Assembly: GCA_963816855.1 (NCBI GenBank) | Contig: CAWFMA010000014.1 | Location: 1 to 64,000 of the forward strand | Source of the DNA: DASTFP01 sp963816855 | GTDB lineage: Bacteria; Verrucomicrobiota; Verrucomicrobiia; Chthoniobacterales; Terrimicrobiaceae | Length of the DNA stretch: 64,000 nt | Direction: 5' to 3' | In this document: piece by piece, positions 17,657 through 26,884 of the stretch | Layout: every line of letters starts with the position of its first letter | How positions within the stretch are numbered: the first letter of the stretch is position 1 | Notes under the pieces: model-generated | What the model was told of the DNA's origin: nothing | Database searches by the model: none | Seen by the model: the letters and a program-made list of their open reading frames with translations, nothing else | Translations under genes and position numbers: made by a program

Positions 17657-18217
17657 AAGCTGCCGCGGAAATCCTCTCTGCGCCCCAGGAACGTGACGCA
17701 CGGCGCTCGTCGCGCGGCTACCAATCTCACAATATGCTCAAGCAAGTCAATCGATTTCACCCGACCGCAGGCCGCGCGAACTGATGATCTCAAGCCAAGC
17801 AGCGACATGGAAGCGGCCCGATTTCCACGCAGCGTCCGCATCGCTTTCAGCCTCCAGGCTCAATACGCGCGGTTCCGCGCCGGGTGCTGAAAAATTGCGC
17901 CTGTGTACATTTGCTCGAAGCACGAAAATATTTATCAACTTTGTCTTGCGGCGATCCGGATGCTATGCCATTTTGCGGCCTGAACCAGCCGGAGACTGTT
18001 ATGGACAGGTCATACCGCCCCAAAGACGGATGAGTTGCTTGCAGGCTCCGGCCGTAGCCCCTAAAATCTGCTTTCGTGTTCTCCCCAATTTTGAAGAACG
18101 ATGACGCCCAACCGTGCCAGTAGACGTAGACGATTTGCCTCCGGACGCCCCAGCGCTATGCGACGGCCCTAGGGTCCATAGCCGAACATTGGCAAAGCTT
18201 TCACGATTCGCTTGACT
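17657..18217. other. Divergent control region of the sugar locus
   Basis: 560 bases between the regulator and the permease gene, with no supported gene. It should carry the promoters and SorC-type operators of both units. The AT-rich block at 17915-17945 (GCACGAAAATATTTATCAAC) is the best candidate for a promoter, but no clean dyad was seen. Confidence 0.45.
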
Positions 18218-19210
18218 ATGCCACCGAACGAACCAACTGCCAAGACCGCCCCAGAGAAAACGTCGGCCGGCCATTCAGCCATCGGGTGGCTGACGCAATA
18301 CGGAATCATTGTTGCCTTTGTTTTGCTCTGCGTGGCCCTAACGTTTTTGAACAAGTATTTTCTTACCCCGGAAAATATTTCCAACATTCTTCTCCAGACG
18401 TCGATCAACGGCATTCTGGCCATGGGTATGACCCTGGTCATTCTCACCGGCGGAATCGATCTGTCCGTGGGATCAGTGTTGGCATTTTCTTCCATCGTCG
18501 CGGCGACCTTCGTAACCGGCGATAATCCGCATTCCCCCATTGTCGCCTTGCTCGTGGGCGTGGTCACGGGAGGTCTTCTCGGCCTCATCAACGGTTGGAT
18601 CATCGCTTATCTGAAGATTCCTCCGTTCGTTGCGACCCTCGGGATGTTGAGCGTTGCTCGAGGACTCACCTACGCCTACACGGGCGGCATGCCGGTGCCA
18701 AACCTAAGCGAAAGCTTCCTGAACCTGGGAGAGGGCTCCCTTCTGGGAGTTCCGGTGCCGGTCCTGATATTCTTGCTTATCTTCGGAATCCTTTGGGTGG
18801 TGCTGAATCATACTACTTACGGCCGCAGCGTCTACGCGGTTGGGGGGAACGCGAAGAGCGCACGGACGGCGGGCATTTCCACCAACCCGGTGATCGCTTC
18901 CGTCTATGTGATTGCCGGTCTGCTGGCGGGACTCGGAGGCTTGATTCTCACGGCGAGGACAAGTTCGGCGCTTCCCCAGGCGGGCGTATCTTATGAGCTT
19001 GACGCTATTGCCGCGGTGGTCATCGGAGGCACAAGTCTTTCGGGCGGCGTGGGCAGCATCGCGGGCACCCTCCTGGGCGCCTTAATAATTGGAACGATCA
19101 ACAACGGATTGGACCTGCTGGGGGTGTCGTCGGCTTACCAGCAGATCGTCAAGGGCTGCATCATCGTGGTCGCAGTCCTGCTGGATTATAGCCGCCATGC
19201 TAACGAGTGA
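18218..19210 (+). CDS. Ribose-type sugar ABC transporter permease
   Basis: 330 residues from the ATG at 18218. An RbsC/XylH-like inner-membrane permease with about eight to ten helices. Signatures are GMTLVILTGGIDLSVGSVLA near the N-terminal third, TYGRSVYAVGGNAKSARTAG in the cytoplasmic coupling loop, and AVVIGGTSLSGGVGS near the C-terminus. It forms the channel for the binding protein and ATPase encoded at 19295 and 21267. It is the first gene of the divergent transport operon. The order permease, binding protein, SDR, ATPase is unusual. Confidence 0.93.
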   Translation: MPPNEPTAKTAPEKTSAGHSAIGWLTQYGIIVAFVLLCVALTFLNKYFLTPENISNILLQTSINGILAMGMTLVILTGGIDLSVGSVLAFSSIVAATFVTGDNPHSPIVALLVGVVTGGLLGLINGWIIAYLKIPPFVATLGMLSVARGLTYAYTGGMPVPNLSESFLNLGEGSLLGVPVPVLIFLLIFGILWVVLNHTTYGRSVYAVGGNAKSARTAGISTNPVIASVYVIAGLLAGLGGLILTARTSSALPQAGVSYELDAIAAVVIGGTSLSGGVGSIAGTLLGALIIGTINNGLDLLGVSSAYQQIVKGCIIVVAVLLDYSRHANE

Positions 19211-19294
19211 CGAGCGCGCACATTTCCAAACCTCAACCTAAAGCGGGGCTCGTGCGGAGCAACCGTGTCGACCTGAAAACCTCAGAAACATACC

Positions 19295-20323
19295 ATGAAA
19301 ATCCAACGAAAATTCAAACTCATGACGCCGCTCCTGGTGGGGTGCGCCGTTGCCGCATTGGCGGGAACCTCGTTTGCTGCTGATAAGCTCCGCGTAGGAG
19401 GGGCCGTCTATGGACTAAAAGCTGAATTCGCGAATCTCTGGGCCGCCGCTCTCAAGAAGCATCCTGCGGTCAAGGACGGCACTGTTGAAATGACCATCTT
19501 CGACGGCCGATACGATCCGCTGGTGCAGAACAATCAGATCGCCACGATGATGACGCAAAAGTTCGACGGAATCGTGCTAAGTCCCGTCGATTACAATGGC
19601 AGCGCGCCGCAAATCAAGAAAGCTGCCAAGGCCGGCATACCGGTGGTCGTATCAAATGCGCGGGTCAACAGCCCGGACATTACCTCAATGGTCTTGTCCG
19701 ACGACGTCAAAGCCGGCGAAATCATCATGGAAGAAGCGGCCAAGAGGATGGGAGGCAAAGGCAACGTCGTCATCTTTCAGGGCCCGATCGGACACTCGGC
19801 CGAAATCGACCGGAGCAAAGGCATACAGACTGTGCTCGCGAAGTATCCCGACATCAAGGTCCTGGAAAAGAAGACTGCCAACTGGTCGCGGGCCGAGGGT
19901 TTGTCTCTGATGGAGAACTGGCTGACGGCCCACCCGAATGAAATCAAGGGTGTGATCGGCGAAAACGATGAGATGGCTCTCGGAGCGATCCAGGCGATAA
20001 AGGGCCGCGGGTTAAACGTAAAGGATTTCGTCGTCGTTGGTATTGACGGCGTGCCGGATGCGATCAACGCCGTCAAGGCGGGTGAGATGTTCAGCATTCT
20101 GCAGGACGCCGAGGGACAGGCCGCAGGCGCCCTGGATGTCGCTTTGCGGGCCAAGATCGGCGAATCCTATCAGCCGAGGGCCGCCGTGTGGAAACAGTGG
20201 GAAAAGGAAATGCCGTGGAATGGCGGAACCGAGAAGGCATATTTTATTCCCTGGACGGTTATTACCGCAGAGAACGCCGACGATCTGCTGAAACACCAAA
20301 AGGAATTGATCAGCGGCTCCTAA
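19295..20323 (+). CDS. Periplasmic sugar-binding protein (ribose/xylose type)
   Basis: 342 residues. Signal peptide at 1-28 (VGCAVAALAGTSFAAD). Periplasmic-binding-protein type 1 fold, with KFDGIVLSPVDYNGSAPQIK, AAKAGIPVVVSNARVNSP, GENDEMALGAIQAIKGRG and VVVGIDGVPDAINAVKAGE as the two-lobe ligand-binding landmarks. It carries the substrate to the permease at 18218. The ligand cannot be deduced; the neighbouring kinase, dehydrogenase and aldolase suggest a sugar or polyol. Confidence 0.92.
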   Translation: MKIQRKFKLMTPLLVGCAVAALAGTSFAADKLRVGGAVYGLKAEFANLWAAALKKHPAVKDGTVEMTIFDGRYDPLVQNNQIATMMTQKFDGIVLSPVDYNGSAPQIKKAAKAGIPVVVSNARVNSPDITSMVLSDDVKAGEIIMEEAAKRMGGKGNVVIFQGPIGHSAEIDRSKGIQTVLAKYPDIKVLEKKTANWSRAEGLSLMENWLTAHPNEIKGVIGENDEMALGAIQAIKGRGLNVKDFVVVGIDGVPDAINAVKAGEMFSILQDAEGQAAGALDVALRAKIGESYQPRAAVWKQWEKEMPWNGGTEKAYFIPWTVITAENADDLLKHQKELISGS

Positions 20324-20389
20324 GCACGGGAAATCTCCGCGGCAACCAAAGCAAGCGATTAACTCCGACCGAGAGTCACCGGCCGCCTG

Positions 20390-21184
20390 ATGACGTCTAA
20401 AGAAATCGACAAAATGACAGTCCCTAAGATCGACACGAACTTTTCGTTAGCAAACAAGGTTGCACTCATTACGGGCGGAGCGGCCGGGATCGGCCGAGCG
20501 ATCGCCGAAGTCTTTGGCCAGAAAGGAGCGAAGCTGGTCCTGGTCGACAAGAGCGAAGCCGTGGGTGCGGTCGCCGATGAGTTCACCGCCAAGGGAGTCG
20601 AGGCGCTCGGCATTGCCACCGATATAACCGTCCGCAGCAATATCGAGCAGTTTGTGGAGGAGGCCAGCAAGCGGTTTGGAACAATCGACATACTGGTTAA
20701 TAACGCCGGGGTCGTGCTGCTGGCCCCGGCCAAGGACCTCACGGACGAAGCGTGGGACGTTACGATGGCGGTCAACCTGAAGGCGCCCTACATGATTTCC
20801 CAGATCGTCGGCCGGAAGATGATCGCCCAGCGCTCGGGCAAGATCATCAGTATGGCCTCGCAGGCGGGGCTAGTGGCGCTTGATCAGCACCTGGCGTATT
20901 GCGCGAGCAAAGCGGCGATCATCAGCCTCACAAAGGTGCTCGCCTACGAGTGGGGCCGCTATAACATCAACGTCAACTCAATTTCTCCCACCGTGGTGCT
21001 GACGGAACTCGGCAAGAAAGCCTGGGCCGGAGAAGTCGGTGAAGCGTTCAAGGCGAAGATCCCGCTCGGTCGCTTTGCCTATCCGGAGGAGATCGCCGCG
21101 GCGGCTCTCTTTCTGGCGAGCAGCGCGGCGGACATGATATCCGGGGAAAACCTGGTTATCGACGGCGGCTACACCATACAGTAA
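20390..21184 (+). CDS. Short-chain dehydrogenase/reductase (polyol or sugar dehydrogenase)
   Basis: 264 residues. NAD(P)-binding TGGAAGIGRAIAE (about 28-40), the NNAG motif (about 105), catalytic Ser157, Tyr170 and Lys174 (SMASQ...YCASK), and C-terminal GENLVIDGGYTI. VDKSE after the second strand places an acidic residue that favours NAD over NADP. It resembles SDRs that oxidise polyols to ketoses. It is inserted between the binding protein and the ATPase of the transporter, so it probably acts on the imported compound or its first product. A second in-frame ATG at 20414 is possible. Confidence 0.9.
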   Translation: MTSKEIDKMTVPKIDTNFSLANKVALITGGAAGIGRAIAEVFGQKGAKLVLVDKSEAVGAVADEFTAKGVEALGIATDITVRSNIEQFVEEASKRFGTIDILVNNAGVVLLAPAKDLTDEAWDVTMAVNLKAPYMISQIVGRKMIAQRSGKIISMASQAGLVALDQHLAYCASKAAIISLTKVLAYEWGRYNINVNSISPTVVLTELGKKAWAGEVGEAFKAKIPLGRFAYPEEIAAAALFLASSAADMISGENLVIDGGYTIQ

Positions 21185-21266
21185 GGAATGACGCTTCCCG
21201 GGGCACCACGACTGGATAAGCTACGACGCGGCCTTCGCGCGGGTTCGCAGTTCGAAAAATTCGTGT

Positions 21267-22799
21267 ATGCAGACTGGTAAGGACACGATCGGGCCTTCAG
21301 CGGCGGAGCGGGGCAACTCCGGAATGCTGCTGAGCGCAAAGGAAATCACCAAGTCCTTTAGCGGCGTGCCGGCCTTGCGCGATGGCCGCCTTAACCTTCG
21401 CGCGGGTTCGATTCACGCCCTGTGCGGGGGCAATGGCGCAGGGAAATCGACGTTTCTCAACATCATTACGGGCATTCTCCGCAAGGACAGCGGAACGATC
21501 GTCTATAAGGGCCGCGAGTGTGATTTTCACGCGCCGAAAGAGTCGCTGGACGCCGGTATTTCGATCATCACACAGGAGTTGAGCCCCGTCCGGGACATGA
21601 CGGTGGCAGAGAATCTCTATCTTGGCCATCTGCCGAAGCGCTACGGGTTGATCGACTGGAAAACGCTGTTCGGCGACGCCGCGGACTTATTGCGCCGGCT
21701 TGGCTTTCAGATTGATCCGCGAAAGAAGATGAGAGAGATCAGCCTGGCACAGATCCAACTGGTCGAAATTGCCAAGGCCATCAACCATCGGGACGTGAGC
21801 ATCCTGATCATGGATGAGCCGACATCCACGCTCGGCGAGCAGGAGACCGAAGTTCTTTTTTCTTCGGTGCGCAACCTGGCCGCGTTAGGCAAGGGAATCA
21901 TCTATGTCTCGCACAGGATGACCGAGATCTTCACGATTTGCGATGCCTACACGGTCTTTCGCGACGGGAAGTTTATCGAGGACGGGCTGATCAAGGATAT
22001 CACCCGGAAGCACCTGGTGAGCCAAATCATCGGCCGGGACTACCAGGACCAGTTTCCGGAAACGAAAGCGGAGGTTACCGAGGAGCCGGTTCTTCGGGTG
22101 AAGAATTTTTCGATCTCTCGAAAGTTGACGGATATTAACCTTGAAGTTCACAAGGGAGAGGTCCTCGGCATCTATGGCTTGGTAGGCTCGGGCCGAAGCG
22201 AGTTTCTGAACGGGTTGTATGGATTGGATAAGCTGGAAAGCGGCGAAGTGCTTCTGAATAACCGCCCCGTCGCGATTCGTTCCCCTCGCGAGTCGATCCG
22301 GAACCGTGTTGTCCTCGTCACGGAGGATCGCAAGGAAACGGGGCTGGTCCTTACCTCGTCGGTCAAAGAGAATATGTCCTTATCGTCGCTGCCGGCTCTC
22401 TCCAAGCTGGGGTTTATGCGGCACCAAAAGGAGAAAACCTGGACGAACGATTGGGTAAGGAAACTTAGGATCAAGTGCGCTTCGACCAAGCTGCAGGTTC
22501 GCTTCATGAGCGGCGGAAATCAGCAAAAAGTCGTTCTCGCGCGCGCCCTCGAAACGGAACCGCTCCTGCTCCTGCTCGATGAGCCGACTCGCGGGGTCGA
22601 CGCCGGCGCCAAGCAGGAGATCTATGGATTTATCGAGGAATTCGTGGAACACGGCAACGGGGTGATCATGGTATCTTCCGAAGTCGATGAGGTGCTCGGC
22701 ATGAGCACCCGGATCGTGATTTTCCGCCGAGGAAAAATCACCGCGGAGCTGGACAATCGGGGCCTGACGGCGGCTGACCTTCTGCACGCCGCGTCCTGA
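21267..22799 (+). CDS. Sugar ABC transporter ATP-binding protein (two-domain, RbsA type)
   Basis: 510 residues with two fused ATPase domains. The first has Walker A GGNGAGKST (about 54-62), and Walker B LIMDEPTSTLG. The second has the degenerate P-loop GLVGSGRSEF typical of RbsA/AraG/XylG, signature FMSGGNQQKVVLARAL and Walker B LLLLDEPTRGVDAGA. It powers the permease at 18218. It closes the transport operon and is convergent with the HAD gene at 22948. Confidence 0.93.
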   Translation: MQTGKDTIGPSAAERGNSGMLLSAKEITKSFSGVPALRDGRLNLRAGSIHALCGGNGAGKSTFLNIITGILRKDSGTIVYKGRECDFHAPKESLDAGISIITQELSPVRDMTVAENLYLGHLPKRYGLIDWKTLFGDAADLLRRLGFQIDPRKKMREISLAQIQLVEIAKAINHRDVSILIMDEPTSTLGEQETEVLFSSVRNLAALGKGIIYVSHRMTEIFTICDAYTVFRDGKFIEDGLIKDITRKHLVSQIIGRDYQDQFPETKAEVTEEPVLRVKNFSISRKLTDINLEVHKGEVLGIYGLVGSGRSEFLNGLYGLDKLESGEVLLNNRPVAIRSPRESIRNRVVLVTEDRKETGLVLTSSVKENMSLSSLPALSKLGFMRHQKEKTWTNDWVRKLRIKCASTKLQVRFMSGGNQQKVVLARALETEPLLLLLDEPTRGVDAGAKQEIYGFIEEFVEHGNGVIMVSSEVDEVLGMSTRIVIFRRGKITAELDNRGLTAADLLHAAS

Positions 22800-22947
22800 C
22801 GAGAGTCGCCACGGGTGCTCGCGCGGCCTTCCCCGCAACGCCTGAACCGCTGGAAGGGCTTCTTGGATGTCGCCGTGCAGTACCGCGCTTCTCTCTGCCA
22901 TCGATCTTCCCTTTTGCTTCTCGCGGCGCGCACCCCGTCGCAGCGTT

Positions 22948-23661
22948 TCAAGGTTGGGGATGATCAAAAAGCCGATTCCCCAGATCACGAAAAGACGAAA
23001 TTACAAGATCGGCGCCCCCGTTCCTAAGATCTTCGGCGGCGAACGAAGTCGTTATTCCAACCACCAAGCACCCGGCCGCCTTTCCAGAGATCACGCCACT
23101 GACGGCGTCTTCAATGACCAGGCAGGCAGTGGCGGGCTGGGAAAGATTTGCAGCGGTCAACAGGTAGGGTTCCGGATCAGGTTTCCCGCGTTCAATATCC
23201 TCCCCGGTGACGACCGCGTCGAAATATTCAGACAAGCCAAACTTTTCAAAGGCCAACTGTTGGACTACCCGGGCGGCGGAGGTGGTAAGCCCTAGCCGGA
23301 AACCTGCCGCTTTGCAGCGCTTCACGAATTCGAGCGAACCCTCGATCATCTGCACCACGTCGAAATTCTCCAGAAGCTGTTTAAGCCTTAGCTTGGTTAT
23401 CTCGTCGGTGGTCAAGGTCACTTTCGGATAAATTTTCTTTAAGAGCCTGGCGATCGAGACTTCAGGCAGGCCTTTGAACTGCTGCAGCTCCGACTCCTTC
23501 TCGAATCGCCTCCCAAACTGGCCACTAAGCTCGAGCAGCGTGAACTCATGCAATGGTTCTGAGTTAATCAGGACGCCATCCATGTCGAAGAGAATGCCGG
23601 CGATTCGGATTGCCGGATTCGAGCCGGCAGCTGCCTGAGAGCCTGCGGAGACATTATTCAT
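22948..23661 (-). CDS. HAD-family phosphatase / beta-phosphoglucomutase-like
   Basis: 237 residues. Motif I ILFDMDGVLINSE gives the nucleophile Asp26 and acid/base Asp28. Motif II is GLTTSAARVV, and motifs III/IV are GKPDPEPYLLTAA and CLVIEDAVSGVISGKAAG. The cap is the alpha-helical C1 type of beta-phosphoglucomutase and sugar phosphatases. It could dephosphorylate or isomerise a sugar phosphate of the locus; many catabolic operons carry such a gene to relieve phosphate-sugar stress. It is the last gene of the minus-strand catabolic operon, 87 bp after the dehydrogenase. Confidence 0.88.
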   Translation of the reverse strand: MNNVSAGSQAAAGSNPAIRIAGILFDMDGVLINSEPLHEFTLLELSGQFGRRFEKESELQQFKGLPEVSIARLLKKIYPKVTLTTDEITKLRLKQLLENFDVVQMIEGSLEFVKRCKAAGFRLGLTTSAARVVQQLAFEKFGLSEYFDAVVTGEDIERGKPDPEPYLLTAANLSQPATACLVIEDAVSGVISGKAAGCLVVGITTSFAAEDLRNGGADLVISSFRDLGNRLFDHPQP

Positions 23662-23748
23662 ATTGAAAGATATTCGCCGGTGAACCCAGGCCCAGGGATC
23701 GCAGGCGCGCGGTCGCGGCGCAGGTTCTCTTCGGAAGGCGCCGGATTC

Positions 23749-25065
23749 TCAGCCACACGTTCTTGCAAATTCTTCCAGCTGCCCACTATCGCCCGCCACA
23801 TCAAGCATGGAGAATCGATCCCGAATAAAACGGGAGTAGCGAACGGCGTCGCGGTAAAACCCGGGATCAAGCCCAAGATCGGAACCGGTAAGCTGGCAGC
23901 CAGCCTTTTTCATTGCGGCGTGCAGTTTCTCATAAGGCAGCATCACCGCCTTCAAACGCTGCGAGATCTGCGCCCAGTCTCTCTCCAGGCGCTGATTTAG
24001 CGCTTCAGCAGCGGCCTGATCGAGAGCCTTTCGCGTAGTTTGCTCGATCATCTCGTTGGACGCGGCTCCGAAGCGGGCGCGCAGTTCCTCCTTTGGGATC
24101 ACCGTCGGCCTCATGGTGGGCGGCCGATCTGCGTTGACGATCTGGTTTTGAAGGCTGGACATCGTTAGCGTCGCCACACCGACCTGCTCGCCATGGGAGG
24201 TGCGCGGATGGCTGTCGCCTGCGAACATATCGATGTAGTGGGAAATCATGTGCTCGGCCATCGAACCGACGTGGGTTGTTCCGGTGAAGGACGTGGCCAG
24301 ACCCATCAGCGCGGCGATGCGTGTGAGCATGGCCAACGCTTCGAAATCACCGGTGACGATCTTGGCTGCGTTGGCGATCATTGGTTCCTCGTCGTAGGCC
24401 AAAAGGGTATAAGCCGTCTCATCGTACGGCGAATCAAACAAAATGTGCGACGTCAGCCAGTCGACTTGCGATGTCGTGCGGCATACCACGTCCGCAAACG
24501 CCGCCGAAATGAGGCGCTTGGGGCACTTGGAAACAACACTTAAATCAAAAAAGACTCCCTTTGCCGAATGGCAGGTGATCGACTTCTTGAATCCCTCAAA
24601 CGAGACGGATGCCGTGGGTGTGGTGTAGGCATTCATTGGCGAGGTAGCGAAAACGGAGTACTCTCTTCCGGTCAGGAAGGTGCCGTATTTTACACTGTCG
24701 CTAATGGTGCCGGATCCGACGGCAATCAGCGCCTCCGCCTGCCTGGTTCCCTCGGCGAGTTCGTCCAGTCCGTCAGGGGTGATGCGCGGACGCTCCCACA
24801 CGAATTCGCTCACCTTTCCAAGGGGCTGCAGCGCCCGCAAGATCCGATTGCCGAGCACTTCGCGTGTCCTTTCATCGCACACCACGGTCATCGACTTGCC
24901 CGGATGCACCCGCTCGATAAGCGCCGCCTCAGAGCCTTCAAGAGAGTCGGCGATGACGATACTCTCGACGGGGACGGTGCGCTTTTGGCCAGTCTTTGGA
25001 TCTTGCCAACGCCCCGCGACCAGCTCGCCAATCACACCGGAGAAGTCGTGAATTTGTTTCATCAT
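23749..25065 (-). CDS. Glycerol-1-phosphate-dehydrogenase-like (AraM-type) metal-dependent dehydrogenase
   Basis: 438 residues of the iron-containing/dehydroquinate-synthase-like superfamily. ALIAVGSGTISDSVKYGTF is the NAD-binding GSGT loop, TSPMNAYTTPTASVSFEG follows, and the metal ligands are in FADVVCRT, THVGSMAEHMISHY and SHGEQVGVATL. This pattern matches sn-glycerol-1-phosphate dehydrogenases such as Bacillus AraM. Its start codon overlaps the kinase stop by 4 bp, so the pair is translationally coupled and likely catalyses consecutive steps. I infer oxidation of a polyol phosphate or reduction of a keto phosphate. Reduction of DHAP to glycerol-1-phosphate is the alternative. Confidence 0.85.
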   Translation of the reverse strand: MMKQIHDFSGVIGELVAGRWQDPKTGQKRTVPVESIVIADSLEGSEAALIERVHPGKSMTVVCDERTREVLGNRILRALQPLGKVSEFVWERPRITPDGLDELAEGTRQAEALIAVGSGTISDSVKYGTFLTGREYSVFATSPMNAYTTPTASVSFEGFKKSITCHSAKGVFFDLSVVSKCPKRLISAAFADVVCRTTSQVDWLTSHILFDSPYDETAYTLLAYDEEPMIANAAKIVTGDFEALAMLTRIAALMGLATSFTGTTHVGSMAEHMISHYIDMFAGDSHPRTSHGEQVGVATLTMSSLQNQIVNADRPPTMRPTVIPKEELRARFGAASNEMIEQTTRKALDQAAAEALNQRLERDWAQISQRLKAVMLPYEKLHAAMKKAGCQLTGSDLGLDPGFYRDAVRYSRFIRDRFSMLDVAGDSGQLEEFARTCG

Positions 25066-26624
25066 TGGTTGCTCGGGTTCGGATTTGCTGTCTTGCTGTT
25101 GTCTCTGGCGAAATTAACGAGTCGCCGGTTGATTCCCGCGCACGCGTCGTACAAGTCTTCGTAGATCTCCTGCAGGACGCCATAGAGTTCACCGGCCCGC
25201 GCCTCGGGCTCGATAACTTGGGTGTCCCCGCTCATCTCATGCGCCGCCTCCGCGATCGAGGAGAACCACCCGGCACCAAAAGCGGCAGTCATGCCGGCAC
25301 CCAAGGCTGAAGCTTCGACCGTGTCGCTGATGAGAACGCGCTTGCCGGAAGCATCAGCCAGCATCTGCCTCCATAACGGGCTCTTTGCTCCGCCTCCGAT
25401 GGCAATGTAGTGATCGATATCCTGGCCGCTGGCGACCTCCATCGCTTTCGTCCGCATTACCTGGTCCAAGGTGATGCCTTCGAGGATCGAACGATAAAAG
25501 TGGGCGGGCTTGTGGCTTCCGCTCTGCCCAAAGGTTACGCCGCGCGCACTGACGTCCCAATACGGATCCATGACCCCCGACCAGTAGGGCTGGATCATCA
25601 ATCCGTCGCACCCAATGGGAATCTCACGTGCAGCGGCTTCCAATCGATCGAACACCCTTGCATCCTTGCGGCCTTCGGGCACAAACTGATCCACAAACCA
25701 GTTCACCAGGAAGGCTCCCGTCCGCAGCACACCCTCGAAAACGTATCCGTCCCCCTGAGCGGCCAGAAGGGTTCGCCATGCCCGATCATAGCGGTACTCC
25801 GGCGACCAGGCGCCCGAGACCACGGCGGTGCCTAAGTTTACATAAGCCCGGTCTCTCCTGGTGCAGTCGGTTCCCAACCCCGCATAGGCGCCGTCTCCGC
25901 CGGCGGCAAAGATTGGCAATCCCTCGGAAAGCCCCGTTTCCCTAGCCGCCTCGCTCTTGACCGTTCCGAGCAACGTGCCGGGCGGAACGGTGTCCGGCAG
26001 GCGATCACTCGAAAGCTCCGTTGCGTCCAAAAGGAGGGGCGACCATTGCCTCTCGACGATATCGTAGATGCCGAAGGAATCGGCGCTTAGCCAACTTGTC
26101 CGAAACGGGCCGCCGGTCAAACGGTGTCCCAGGTAGCACTGCACATCCGCGAAACACGCGGTCCTCGCGAAAATTTCCGGCTCGTTTCGCCGCATCCAGT
26201 CAAACTTGTAGATGGTCGGCGTAAGGTCCGGGTAGCGGCCTGTGATGCGATGAATTGTTCCGATCCCGATCGACTCGGAAAGAGAGACCACGTTGCTTCG
26301 CGACCGTTCATCCAGCCAGACGATGGCGGGATAGATCGATTCCGCCCGCTCATTCAGGAAAGCCACGGTCTCACGTTGATGGGCGATAGCGATCGCCTCA
26401 ACGAGCGACCGATCAACCTGGTCGAGGCAACTGCGCAGGGCCGCGCAGCAAGACTGCCACCAGTCAGAGGGATCCTGCACGAAATGATCCCGGCACGGAT
26501 TGTCCATGGGAATTGGAGCGCTCCCCATAGCCACCAGGCAACCGGACCGATCCCAGGCGACCGCTTTGGTGCTTTGCGTCGACGAATCGATCCCTATTAC
26601 CAACCTGTCCGGGGTTCTGGTCAT
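25062..26624 (-). CDS. FGGY-family carbohydrate kinase
   Basis: 520 residues. N-terminal VIGIDSSTQSTKAVAWDRSG is the phosphate-1 motif of the FGGY/ASKHA fold. AIVWLDERS, the GGDGAYAGLGTD segment, and C-terminal YIAIGGGAKSPLWRQMLAD (adenosine loop) with SALGAGMTAAFGAG follow. The family phosphorylates xylulose, fuculose, glycerol, erythritol and similar compounds; the exact substrate is not readable. It is the first gene of the minus-strand catabolic operon and overlaps the dehydrogenase. It is divergent from the aldolase at 26885 over a 260-bp control region. Confidence 0.9.
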   Translation of the reverse strand: MTRTPDRLVIGIDSSTQSTKAVAWDRSGCLVAMGSAPIPMDNPCRDHFVQDPSDWWQSCCAALRSCLDQVDRSLVEAIAIAHQRETVAFLNERAESIYPAIVWLDERSRSNVVSLSESIGIGTIHRITGRYPDLTPTIYKFDWMRRNEPEIFARTACFADVQCYLGHRLTGGPFRTSWLSADSFGIYDIVERQWSPLLLDATELSSDRLPDTVPPGTLLGTVKSEAARETGLSEGLPIFAAGGDGAYAGLGTDCTRRDRAYVNLGTAVVSGAWSPEYRYDRAWRTLLAAQGDGYVFEGVLRTGAFLVNWFVDQFVPEGRKDARVFDRLEAAAREIPIGCDGLMIQPYWSGVMDPYWDVSARGVTFGQSGSHKPAHFYRSILEGITLDQVMRTKAMEVASGQDIDHYIAIGGGAKSPLWRQMLADASGKRVLISDTVEASALGAGMTAAFGAGWFSSIAEAAHEMSGDTQVIEPEARAGELYGVLQEIYEDLYDACAGINRRLVNFARDNSKTANPNPSNQ

Positions 26625-26728
26625 TGGAACTCTAAGATACCCACTTCAGCTTTTGGGCTCAGGCGGCACCGTCAACAATTGCCATCGGCACGCATCTTCA
26701 GGGGGTAAAAGTGAAACTTCAGAAACAC

Positions 26729-26757
26729 TTGACCTTTCGTCCGAAGGGTAATATAAC
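26729..26757 (+). promoter_or_regulatory. Sigma70-like promoter for the aldolase gene
   Basis: TTGACC at 26729-26734 and TATAAC at 26752-26757 are separated by 17 bases, close to the vegetative consensus. It lies about 130 bp before the aldolase ATG inside the divergent kinase/aldolase region, leaving a leader where a SorC operator could sit (AT-rich GATCATAAGCAATAC nearby). Confidence 0.55.
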
Positions 26758-26884
26758 ATTTGATCATAAGCAATACATTTTTTACCCCAAGCTCCGGTGC
26801 CGCGAAGTTCGGGTTGCAAAAAGAGTTCTCCGCGGGAGCCGGCACACTGTTCCCAGCAGCACCCAGAAATTAAAAGCAAGAACC

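Noticed and set aside
26711..26884. GTG-started N-terminal extension of the aldolase
   Set aside because: It would place the promoter inside the gene and adds residues unlike any FucA N-terminus; the ATG at 26885 gives the family length.
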